A stretch of 64,000 nt of DNA from Burkholderiales bacterium (GTDB lineage: Bacteria; Pseudomonadota; Gammaproteobacteria; Burkholderiales; Burkholderiaceae_D). The stretch lies in assembly GCA_016177875.1 (NCBI GenBank), contig JACOUL010000028.1, positions 1 through 64,000 of the forward strand. The letters are read 5' to 3'. A model generated the notes under the pieces. The model did not search any database. It was not told the origin of the DNA and saw only the letters and a program-made list of their open reading frames with translations. Shown one piece after another: positions 25,059 through 32,573 of the stretch; position 1 is the first letter of the stretch; each line of letters opens with the position of its first letter. The translations under genes were made by a program, and so were the position numbers.

Positions 25059-25148
25059 ATGTCTGCGCATTTCATGCGACAGAGAAATCTGTTCGCTATC
25101 GCCTCATTGGGCCGACGCAACCGTCGAAACGGAGAAGCAAATAGATGA
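25059..25148 (+). CDS. 29-codon ORF bridging LanC and GNAT genes
   Basis: ATG one base after the LanC stop and TGA overlapping the GNAT ATG (ATGA). The peptide is Arg-rich ('LGRRNRRNGEANR') and has no Cys or Thr, so it is not an obvious lanthipeptide precursor. It may be a coupling leader or chance; the GNAT ribosome binding site (GGAG at 25131) lies within it. Confidence 0.25.
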   Translation: MSAHFMRQRNLFAIASLGRRNRRNGEANR

Positions 25149-25690
25149 TTCAAAAAGACAAAATTACGTTCACGATTCGTAAGCTGCAATCTACTGACGC
25201 TGCATCGTTTCTGTCAGTGCGATTAGCCGGCTTAAAAGACTGTCCTGCAGCGTTTGGCTCGAGCTACGCGGAGGAGGAATCCCAGTCGGTAGAGGAGGTC
25301 GCGCATCGCTTGCCACCGGCACCCGATGATAGTTATTTCTTCTTAGGCGCCTTCATTAACAGCGCCCAGTTGGCGGGTATCATCGCTTTTCAGCGCAACG
25401 CCAAGCTGAAACAGCGCCATGGCGGTTCGCTATATGGTGCTTATGTCGTCCCCGAGTACCGCTGTTTTGGAATTGGCCATGCACTTGTGGCTACCGCGAT
25501 AACGGAGGTCAAATCGCTACCCGGCATGCGACTCCTGCAGCTTTGGGTGGGGCTTGAAAATCAACAGGCCCGGTCGATGTACGAAAAAGCGGCTTTCAAA
25601 GCGTCGGGCATACTTCCCAGCGCTCTATGCGTTGACGGTAGATTCTATGACGAGGCGCTGATGGTACTTGATCTGCTTGCATCGCCTTGA
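25145..25690 (+). CDS. GNAT family N-acetyltransferase
   Basis: A 181-aa single GNAT domain. The acetyl-CoA pyrophosphate loop R-x-x-G-x-G is 'RCFGIGHALV', preceded by beta-4 'GSLYGAYVVPEY'; motif B is 'LENQQARSMYEKAAFKASG'. The substrate is unknown. GGAG at 25131 is a good ribosome binding site. Together with the LanC-like gene 87 bp upstream it forms a likely two-gene operon, which would be consistent with small-molecule or peptide detoxification (inference). It is convergent with envZ. Confidence 0.88.
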   Translation: MIQKDKITFTIRKLQSTDAASFLSVRLAGLKDCPAAFGSSYAEEESQSVEEVAHRLPPAPDDSYFFLGAFINSAQLAGIIAFQRNAKLKQRHGGSLYGAYVVPEYRCFGIGHALVATAITEVKSLPGMRLLQLWVGLENQQARSMYEKAAFKASGILPSALCVDGRFYDEALMVLDLLASP

Positions 25691-25735
25691 AGCGCCAGCA
25701 AAATGAACTGCTCAACTGCACCCCGAAAAATGGCG

Positions 25736-27082
25736 TTAAGCGTTTGCCAGAGGCAGTACAATCCGCACCGACAATCCGCCTTCGGTGCGATTGCGCAATT
25801 GAATCCGGCCGCCGTGGCGTTTTACGAGCCGTTCGACAATCGCTAGACCCAGGCCGGCGCCGTTGGCTTGGCTGCGTGCGGTATCCAGGCGCGTAAAGGG
25901 GCGCAGGAGTCGCTCCATATCTTGCTCGGGTATGCCTGGCCCATCGTCTTGAATTTCAATGACGGCATTGCCGTCTTCTCTTGTACAGCTGAGATTGACT
26001 TTTACCTTATCCGCTTCCGTCTTCTTGCCGTAGCGTCGCGCGTTTTCGATGAGGTTGCTGAAGACGCGGCGTAAATCCACTGGATTTCCCATTACAGTGA
26101 AATTTGCGTCGATGTGCATCTTCATGTCGATATCCGGCTGACGCTCCGCTTCACGTGTCGTGTCTGCTAGCAACGCGGATAAATCGATTTCCTTGAAGTT
26201 GGCAGGATCGCTCGGCCGTGCGTAGTCAAGAAACTGTCCGATGATGGCATCCATCTGCGCCAAGTCCGATTGCATGCCGCTGCGCGCTTCCGCCGACAAA
26301 TTCGCCAATTCGACTTCGAGCAGCATGCGCGAGATCGGCGTGCGCAAATCATGGGAAATGCCCGCCAAGATGACTGCGCGATCGGATTCGACGCGGTTCA
26401 AGTCTTCCACCATGTGATTGAAGCTGCGATTGGCTTGCCGAATTTCCTTCGGACCTTTTTCGGGTAACGGTTCGGGCCGCCGGCCTTTCGCGATGGCGCG
26501 TGTTGCCGCGCTTAAGCGGGCAAGCGGCTGGTTGATCAAGCGTGAAATAAAGACGGCGCCGATCAAGGACAGCAGCAGGGTGACTGCTGCCCACCCGGCC
26601 CATTGCACGCCGGATGCGCGGTCGATGCGCTGGCGATCGAGCATGAGCCAGTAGGCATCGTCTTCGATATTAAAGCTGACCCAGAATCCCGGTACCTCGT
26701 TGACTTTGCTGGCAAAGCGCGTATCCGGTCCCAGCTTGGCTTGCACACCCGACTTAACCAGCGGTGTCATGCCGCTCTCGGCCAACGGCTCGACGCGGTC
26801 ATTGTCTTCCAGGGGATAGATGCGAATGCCTTCGTTGCTCGCGAGATCAAACAATAGTTCGCGTCGCAGTTCCGGAGCGGAATGCGTAAGCGCCGCGCGC
26901 GTGATGGTCACCATCGATACCACTTGCGCTGCAATCTGCCGCGCACGCGGTTCGCGTTCCACCATCCGTACGCCGCTTACCCAGGCTGCCATGCTGACCG
27001 TGATGAGCAAGGTAAGCAGAATGAAGGTGCGCCAAAACAAGCCGCTCTTGAGCCAAGCGAGCCGGTTCAGGAAGGGCGCCAT
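25736..27082 (-). CDS. envZ: EnvZ-like sensor histidine kinase
   Basis: A 448-aa inner-membrane kinase. TM1 is 'TFILLTLLITVSMAAWV' and TM2 is 'WAAVTLLLSLIGAVFI', with about 115 periplasmic residues between. A HAMP domain follows ('INQPLARLSAATRAIAKGRRPEPLP'), then HisKA with 'AGISHDLRTPISRM' (phospho-His about 244), N-box 'LIENARRYGKK', 'DDGPGIPEQDM' and 'GAGLGLAIVERLV'. It lies directly downstream of ompR. GTG 27115 would give an 11-residue longer protein. The target regulon here is unknown; osmolarity response is known only for the enterobacterial homologue. Confidence 0.9.
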   Translation of the reverse strand: MAPFLNRLAWLKSGLFWRTFILLTLLITVSMAAWVSGVRMVEREPRARQIAAQVVSMVTITRAALTHSAPELRRELLFDLASNEGIRIYPLEDNDRVEPLAESGMTPLVKSGVQAKLGPDTRFASKVNEVPGFWVSFNIEDDAYWLMLDRQRIDRASGVQWAGWAAVTLLLSLIGAVFISRLINQPLARLSAATRAIAKGRRPEPLPEKGPKEIRQANRSFNHMVEDLNRVESDRAVILAGISHDLRTPISRMLLEVELANLSAEARSGMQSDLAQMDAIIGQFLDYARPSDPANFKEIDLSALLADTTREAERQPDIDMKMHIDANFTVMGNPVDLRRVFSNLIENARRYGKKTEADKVKVNLSCTREDGNAVIEIQDDGPGIPEQDMERLLRPFTRLDTARSQANGAGLGLAIVERLVKRHGGRIQLRNRTEGGLSVRIVLPLANA

Positions 27083-27118
27083 GGGAGAGGAAAATGAAGC
27101 AGCAGCGAGGGGCACCGC

Positions 27119-27880
27119 TTAGCGCGGCTGCCCTTCGGGAATAAACACGTAACCCAGGCCCCAAACCGTCTGGATGTAGAGGGGATTGGACGGATCGGGC
27201 TCGATCAGCTTGCGCAAGCGCGAGATCTGCACATCGAGGCTCCGGTCGAATACTTCATACTCGCGGCCGCGCGCAAGCTCCATCAGCTTTTCGCGCGACA
27301 GGGGCTGGCGCGCATGGCGCGCAAAAACTTTGAGCACGGAAAACTCGCCGGTGGTGAGCGGAATGGTTTGTCCATTTTTCTTTAGCGTGCGTGTACCGAG
27401 GTCGAGCACGAACTCGCCGAACTCGACGACTTGCGGCTTGTCCGACGGCGCTCCCGGCAGTTCATCTGCACCCTTGCGGCGCAATACCGCATTGATGCGG
27501 GCAACTAGTTCACGCGGGTTGAAAGGCTTGGGCAGATAATCGTCCGCGCCCATTTCCAGGCCGACGATACGGTCGACATCTTCGCCTTTGGCGGTGAGCA
27601 TGATGATCGGCGTTTGGTCACCTGCACCGCGCAGGCGGCGGCAAATGGAGAGGCCGTCTTCGCCGGGCAACATCAGGTCGAGCACGACCAGATCGTAGCG
27701 CTCGCGCAGCCATAGCTTGTTCATCGCCGGCGCATTCTCGGCGGTAATGACTTGAAAGCCTTGTTCCGACAGGTAACGCCGCAACAAGTCGCGCAGGCGC
27801 GCATCGTCGTCGACAACTAAAATCTTGCCCTGTTTGGCTGGCGTTCCAGCCGGTTGACTGTTGGAATTTGTAGTATTCAT
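27119..27880 (-). CDS. ompR: OmpR-like response regulator
   Basis: A 253-aa regulator. The receiver domain (about 20-130) has acidic residues in 'VVDDDARLRD', phospho-acceptor Asp68 in 'VVLDLMLPGEDG' and Lys in 'LPKPFNPRELVARI'. The winged-helix domain (about 155-250) ends 'SNPLYIQTVWGLGYVFIPEG'. It is paired with the EnvZ-like kinase just downstream and divergent from the secreted-protein gene at 28002. Confidence 0.93.
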   Translation of the reverse strand: MNTTNSNSQPAGTPAKQGKILVVDDDARLRDLLRRYLSEQGFQVITAENAPAMNKLWLRERYDLVVLDLMLPGEDGLSICRRLRGAGDQTPIIMLTAKGEDVDRIVGLEMGADDYLPKPFNPRELVARINAVLRRKGADELPGAPSDKPQVVEFGEFVLDLGTRTLKKNGQTIPLTTGEFSVLKVFARHARQPLSREKLMELARGREYEVFDRSLDVQISRLRKLIEPDPSNPLYIQTVWGLGYVFIPEGQPR

Positions 27881-28001
27881 GCCGCTATGGTAACGTCAGA
27901 ACGCGCCGAACAAACGCTTTAGAATCAACCCATTACAAACTGTTACATCCTTTACGAATCTGTCCTTCTGAGCAAGCCGCAAGAGGCATACACTGTCATT
28001 C

Positions 28002-28349
28002 ATGATGATATTCCTCAAAAAACTCGTGTTGGTGCCCCTCCTGCTGGCAGGCATGATGAATGCATTTGCCTATCCTGGCAATAGCCAAGAGGCGGACGCA
28101 AGGCGCCAGGAATGGGCTCAATCCTCCGAGGCTAGGCGGGATAATGACGAGCGTTGGCAGCGTGATAGTGAGCGCCGTGGCGGCCGGGATGCGCGGCAGT
28201 ACGCTGACGGCCAGTATCCACCTAATCGTTTCCCTCCCAGCCAGGGTGCGGACGACGGCCGGCGCGGCAAGATGTCGCCGGAAGAGCGGAAAGCTCTACG
28301 CCGTCAGATCGATGAAGCCGGTCGCGATATTTACGCACCCCGCAGGTAA
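28002..28349 (+). CDS. Secreted small basic protein, function unknown
   Basis: A 115-aa protein with a clear Sec signal ('MMIFLKKLVLVPLLLAGMMNAFA', cleavage after AFA). The mature part is about 90 residues of Arg, Asp, Gln and Gly in low-complexity order, with 'MSPEERKALRRQIDEAGRDIY' at the end. This C-terminal 'SPEER..LRRQI' helix resembles periplasmic Spy/CpxP-like or PHB-depolymerase-adjacent proteins, but no family is certain. It lies 6 bp upstream of the DUF1800 gene and is likely in one operon. Confidence 0.7.
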   Translation: MMIFLKKLVLVPLLLAGMMNAFAYPGNSQEADARRQEWAQSSEARRDNDERWQRDSERRGGRDARQYADGQYPPNRFPPSQGADDGRRGKMSPEERKALRRQIDEAGRDIYAPRR

Positions 28350-28355
28350 GCAGTT

Positions 28356-29882
28356 ATGCGATTGCTCCGCATCGGACTTGGCTTCCTGGTATGGAGTATC
28401 GCTGTTCTGGCGGCCGCCCAACCCTTGGGTGACGAAGACGCGCGGTTTTTCCTGACGCGCGTCGGTTTCTCTCCCTCATTTTCTGAGGTTCGCCAATTCG
28501 CTGGCTTAAGTCGCCAACAGGCAGTCGATCGGGTACTGATGCCGCAGGTAGTAGCGGTCGTTCCGGCGCCGGCCTGGATCGATCAGCCGCTGGTCACGCG
28601 CAAGTACCTCAATTCATTATCTCCGGAGGAGAAAAAAGCACAGGTCGAACTCGACATTCGGCAGGGCATCGAGTTGCGCGGCTGGTGGTTGCGGCAAATG
28701 CTGACGACGTCTTCGCCGCTGAGCGAGCGCATGACGCTGTTTTGGCACAATCACTTCGTCTCCAGTCAGAAAAAGGTGCGTTCGTCGCTATTGATGTACC
28801 GGCAGAACATGCTGTTGCGTCAGCATGCGCTGGGCAATTTCGGCGATTTGCTGCATGCGGTCTCCAAAGACCCGGCGATGCTGATTTATCTCGACAACGC
28901 CAATAGCCGCAAAGGCGCACCGAATGAGAATTTTGCGCGCGAAGTAATGGAGCTGTTTACGCTGAGCGAAGGGCATTACGGCGAGCAGGATATCAAGGAA
29001 GCGGCGCGCGCTTTCACCGGCTGGAGCATTGATCTCGAAAACGGCGGGTTTAAATGGCGGCCGATGTTCCATGACGGCGGCATCAAGACCGTATTGGGTA
29101 AAAGCGGTAATTTCAAGGGCGACGATGTGCTCGATATTTTGCTCGCGCAGCCCGCGTGCGCCGAATTCATCGTGACTAAGCTGTGGCGTGAATTCGTTTC
29201 ACCGGCAGCGGAGCCTGCAGAAGTTGCGCGCATCGCAAGACGCTTTCGCGACAGCGGTTATGACACTAAGATTGCGTTGCGCGAGCTGTTCCTTTCGCCC
29301 GCATTTTGGAGCGAAAAAAATCGCGCCACATTGGTCAAGTCGCCGGTTGAATTGGCTGTCGGCGCACTCAAGCAATTCGAATTCACTTATGGCGATCCTT
29401 TACCATTTACCTTTGCGGTCGCGCAGCTTGGTCAAAATTTGCTTAATCCGCCTAACGTGAAAGGCTGGCCGGGCGGCGAAGCTTGGATCAATAGCACGAC
29501 GCTCTTGGCGCGCAAGGCTTCATTGGAGCGGCTGTTCCGTGCGGTGGAACCGGGCGGCGGAAAAATCGCGCGTACGACCGACATGATGTTGCGCACCGCA
29601 CGCGCGGAAATGAATGCACTCGGCAAAGTAAAAGGGCGGGCTGCTCTGGGCATGGAAGGAAAAATTCAATATGCCAATGCCGTCGCCGAAGTCGGATTTA
29701 ATCCGGATGCCTGGCTTGCGCAATTCGGTACGAGCGCCGACAAAATTCCCGATGCCACGCAACGCTTGGCGATGCAAAGGGCGATATTGGCGATGCCTCC
29801 GGTTGCCCCAATTTCCAGTGACTTGAACGGGCTCGCTTATTTGCGCGCGCTGGTCATGGACCCGGTCTATCAGCTCAAGTGA
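28356..29882 (+). CDS. DUF1800 domain exported protein
   Basis: A 508-aa protein with an N-terminal signal peptide ('IGLGFLVWSIAVLAAAQP'). DUF1800 hallmarks: 'ARFFLTRVGFSPS', 'LSERMTLFWHNHFVSSQKKV', 'HALGNFGDLLHAVSKDPAMLIYLDN', 'NENFAREVMELFTLSEGHYGEQDIKEAARAFTGW' and 'GWPGGEAWINSTTLLAR'. The function is unknown. DUF1800 genes nearly always precede a DUF1501 gene, as here (4-bp gap), which implies a joint extracytoplasmic complex or pathway. Confidence 0.9.
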   Translation: MRLLRIGLGFLVWSIAVLAAAQPLGDEDARFFLTRVGFSPSFSEVRQFAGLSRQQAVDRVLMPQVVAVVPAPAWIDQPLVTRKYLNSLSPEEKKAQVELDIRQGIELRGWWLRQMLTTSSPLSERMTLFWHNHFVSSQKKVRSSLLMYRQNMLLRQHALGNFGDLLHAVSKDPAMLIYLDNANSRKGAPNENFAREVMELFTLSEGHYGEQDIKEAARAFTGWSIDLENGGFKWRPMFHDGGIKTVLGKSGNFKGDDVLDILLAQPACAEFIVTKLWREFVSPAAEPAEVARIARRFRDSGYDTKIALRELFLSPAFWSEKNRATLVKSPVELAVGALKQFEFTYGDPLPFTFAVAQLGQNLLNPPNVKGWPGGEAWINSTTLLARKASLERLFRAVEPGGGKIARTTDMMLRTARAEMNALGKVKGRAALGMEGKIQYANAVAEVGFNPDAWLAQFGTSADKIPDATQRLAMQRAILAMPPVAPISSDLNGLAYLRALVMDPVYQLK

Positions 29883-29886
29883 TGAT

Positions 29887-31059
29887 ATGAATCGACGAGA
29901 GTTCATACAGTTTGCAGGCGGGCTGGGCACGGCGATGCTGGCGCCGCAATTCGCCTTTGCGCAAGAGCGCGGCGGCTATCAGAATCTCTTGATCCTGGTG
30001 GAGCTTAAAGGCGGCAATGACGGCTTGAACACCGTTGTGCCTTATACCGACTCCTTGTATCACAGCCTACGGCCGCGTATTGCGATCAAGCGCGACGATG
30101 TGCTGCAGCTGGATCAGACTCTGGGCTTGCATCCGGCCTTGGAGCCCTTGATGGCACTATGGCGCGAGCGCGAATTGGCGGTCGTGTTGGGCACAGGGTA
30201 TCCGCAGCCGAATCTTTCGCATTTCCGTTCGATCGAGATTTGGGATACGGCGTCCAAGGCCGATCAATATCTGCATGAAGGGTGGATGTCGCGCGCTTTT
30301 CGCTTGCGTGCGGTACCGGCGGCTTTCAGTGCGGACGGTGTCATTATCGGCAGCCAGGAGTTGGGGCCGCTGGAAGGCGGTGCGCGAGCGGTGGCGTTGG
30401 CCAATACCGAACAGTTCTTGAATACGGCGCGCTTAGCGCGGCCCGCGGGTAGCGCCAATAACCCGACGCTGGAACATATCTTGAAGGTCGAAGCCGATAT
30501 CGTAAAAGCAGCCGACGGTTTGAAACCGGTGCAGGGCAAGATCGATTTTAAGACGCAGTTTCCGGGCAACGGGTTCGGCAACGTCGTCAAAGCCGCGGCG
30601 CAAGTGATTGGGAACGGCGAGCAAACCGGCAAGCGCGTTGCAGCGTTGCGGCTTACCTTGAATGGATTCGACACGCACCAAAATCAGCCGGGCACGCATG
30701 CCAATTTGTTGAAGCAGCTGGCCGAAGGCTTAGTCGCATTGCGTTTGGCCTTGGTGGAGTTGAAACGCTGGAATACTTCTTTGGTGATGACTTATGCGGA
30801 GTTCGGTAGACGCCCGAAGGAAAATCTTTCCAACGGCACCGACCATGGCACTGTGGCGCCGCATGTCGTGATGGGTGGCCGCGTCAAAGGCGGTTTGCTC
30901 GGCGCGATGCCGGATTTAGCGCGCTTGGATGGCAGCGGCAATTTACAGCATACGGTCGATTTTCGCAGTCTTTATGCAACCGCCTTGGATAAGTGGTGGG
31001 GTGTGAATTCGACGGATGTGTTGAACGGAAAATTTCCCTTGCTCGATTTGATTAGATAA
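29887..31059 (+). CDS. DUF1501 family protein, Tat-exported (sulfatase-like fold)
   Basis: A 390-aa protein starting 'MNRREFIQFAGGLGTAMLAP' with a twin-arginine motif and cleavage near AFAQ, so it is probably exported folded. 'LVELKGGNDGLNTVVPY', 'LSHFRSIEIWDTA', 'FDTHQNQPGTHANLLKQLAEGL', 'MTYAEFGRRPKENLSNGTDHGTVAPHVV' are DUF1501 signatures; the Asp/His clusters could bind metal as in alkaline phosphatase or sulfatase relatives. Partner of DUF1800 upstream. The stop lies in the stem of a bidirectional terminator. Confidence 0.9.
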   Translation: MNRREFIQFAGGLGTAMLAPQFAFAQERGGYQNLLILVELKGGNDGLNTVVPYTDSLYHSLRPRIAIKRDDVLQLDQTLGLHPALEPLMALWRERELAVVLGTGYPQPNLSHFRSIEIWDTASKADQYLHEGWMSRAFRLRAVPAAFSADGVIIGSQELGPLEGGARAVALANTEQFLNTARLARPAGSANNPTLEHILKVEADIVKAADGLKPVQGKIDFKTQFPGNGFGNVVKAAAQVIGNGEQTGKRVAALRLTLNGFDTHQNQPGTHANLLKQLAEGLVALRLALVELKRWNTSLVMTYAEFGRRPKENLSNGTDHGTVAPHVVMGGRVKGGLLGAMPDLARLDGSGNLQHTVDFRSLYATALDKWWGVNSTDVLNGKFPLLDLIR

Positions 31060-31093
31060 ATTCTTGTGCAAGCCGGGCCTGCACAAGAATTTA
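31057..31093. terminator. Bidirectional terminator, 14-bp stem
   Basis: TAAATTCTTGTGCA (31057-31070) and TGCACAAGAATTTA (31080-31093) pair perfectly around a 9-nt GC-rich loop. AT-rich ends give U-rich tails on both strands. It lies between the convergent DUF1501 gene and the Ser-rich lipoprotein gene. Confidence 0.8.
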
Positions 31094-31104
31094 TTTGATG
31101 CAAA

Positions 31105-31467
31105 TTACTTGTTGCTCGAATCGGTGGTGCTGCCGGAAGACGTTGCACCGGTGGAGCCTGACGTGCCAGAGCTGCTGCTTGCGTCAGTCGAACCGCTGGA
31201 GGGCGGAGCGCTGGAAGAGCTGCTGGACGAAGGTTGCTGCGAGCCATACGAGCCGCTGGACGAGCCCATGCCCGAGCTGCTGGAACTGCCGGAGCTGTCG
31301 CCGCTGGAGGACGAGCTGGTGGACGGCGAAACCGATCCACTGGCCGTGCCGCCGGCAGAGCCCATGCCGGAGCTGGAGCCTGACATCGTGCCGGAACTGC
31401 TCGGGGGAGTGCTGCTACATGCTGCAAACAAGAGTGCACAAGCGATAGGCGATAACCATTTCAACAT
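31105..31467 (-). CDS. Ser/Gly-rich low-complexity lipoprotein
   Basis: A 120-aa protein. The signal 'MLKWLSPIACALLFAACSST' has a lipobox (FAAC) for lipidation. After the Cys almost the whole protein is Ser, Gly, Thr and Pro in short repeats (SSSSG, GSSSG), with no defined fold. The start at 31467 is fixed by an excellent ribosome binding site (AAGGAGGT). It is probably a flexible surface or periplasmic spacer-like lipoprotein; function unknown. The low-complexity tract is likely to vary in length between strains. Confidence 0.7.
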   Translation of the reverse strand: MLKWLSPIACALLFAACSSTPPSSSGTMSGSSSGMGSAGGTASGSVSPSTSSSSSGDSSGSSSSSGMGSSSGSYGSQQPSSSSSSSAPPSSGSTDASSSSGTSGSTGATSSGSTTDSSNK

Positions 31468-31640
31468 ACGACCTCCTTGAGTTTTGGCATTACGAACGTG
31501 CAGAAACACAATAATGCGCAACGGCAGCAAACCTTCCGCTACGCATGCCTCATGTAGAAGTTAATAATTACGCAAAGTTCCGCGTAGCGTATTGATTCGC
31601 TTCTACGAAAACTGAAGGAGATGAAGAGATAAGGAAAGTT

Positions 31641-32477
31641 TTAGAACATCAGTGCCGCAGTTAATTCGCGGACTTCTTCGGCTGATTCTTCCAGGATATT
31701 GCTTAAGGTACCGTCGCCCACCACAAAATCGATGGTGGATGCAGATTGCGGTGTCGTCGCGCCGGCGCTGCCATGCAGAGGAGAGGGAACCGGTGAAAGG
31801 TCGTTTGCCAACATCAGTGTATCGCCCAAGGTCACGGGCGGAACTGCGCGGAAGCCGTACCACAAAGCTTCAACAGCTTCCGTGACCTGGTCAGGCACAG
31901 AGAGCTTTTTCAAGACGCCGCGTCCGATAATTTTTTCACCGTATTCGGCCCAGTCTTCGCGGTCGCCATCAAGAATGCCGGGAAATTCGGCGGCACGCGA
32001 CAATAGATAGAATCCGCCGACTTCATGAACGATGCCGGCGAACATCGCCGTTTCCGGATCGACGTGTGTTACACGACGCGCGATGACGTGCGCTAGGGCG
32101 GCGACGTTGGCGGTGTGTTCCCACAGTTGGGACGACATCTTTTGTAAAACGGGGTCCGAGACCTTGCTGCTGAGCTGGCGCACGACCACGGCGGCAACCA
32201 AAGAGCGCAAGGTGCGGAAGCCCAAGCGCATGACGGCGACGCTCACGCTGGTGACTTCCATGCCGGAGCGGTTGTAAGCAACCGAATTGGCAATCGCAAC
32301 GGTGCGGGCCGACAGCAAAGGTTCCGCCATCACCAAACGTGCCGCCGCTTCCAAATGGCAGTCCGGGTCGTTTAATGTTTGTTGAATCTTGAGCGAAGCA
32401 TTGACATTGGTCGGGAAAATCAAATCTCCCCGGCTGGCTTCAGCGGCGATTGTCTTAAATGCTTCGAGTTTGTCCAT
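31641..32477 (-). CDS. HDOD domain protein
   Basis: A 278-aa protein made mainly of one HDOD domain: 'LIFPTNVNASLKIQQTLNDP', 'RLVMAEPLLSARTVAIANSVAY', 'SVSVAVMRLGFRTLRSLV', 'LWEHTANVAALAHVIARR' and 'TAMFAGIVHEVGGFYLL'. The catalytic HD pair of HD-GYP proteins is replaced (His-Glu in 'GIVHEVGG'), as is usual for HDOD. Such proteins bind signalling partners and affect motility or c-di-GMP signalling in other bacteria. It is alone on its strand between the lipoprotein and caspase genes. Confidence 0.85.
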   Translation of the reverse strand: MDKLEAFKTIAAEASRGDLIFPTNVNASLKIQQTLNDPDCHLEAAARLVMAEPLLSARTVAIANSVAYNRSGMEVTSVSVAVMRLGFRTLRSLVAAVVVRQLSSKVSDPVLQKMSSQLWEHTANVAALAHVIARRVTHVDPETAMFAGIVHEVGGFYLLSRAAEFPGILDGDREDWAEYGEKIIGRGVLKKLSVPDQVTEAVEALWYGFRAVPPVTLGDTLMLANDLSPVPSPLHGSAGATTPQSASTIDFVVGDGTLSNILEESAEEVRELTAALMF

Positions 32478-32573
32478 TCGGAAAATTATACTCTTGGCTT
32501 GCGGGTAGGCAAGCGTAAATGTTGTGGAATATTTCGCACTGCTTTGATACTAAAGTATTAATTTCTACTGCAT

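Noticed and set aside
23825-25690. Lanthipeptide biosynthesis cluster
   Set aside because: No LanB/LanM, protease, transporter or Cys/Ser/Thr-rich precursor; the 29-codon ORF has no Cys or Thr.
31105-31480. Plus-strand Leu/Glu/Pro-rich ORFs opposite the Ser-rich lipoprotein
   Set aside because: They are complements of the Ser/Gly repeat codons; only the minus strand has a signal peptide and ribosome binding site.
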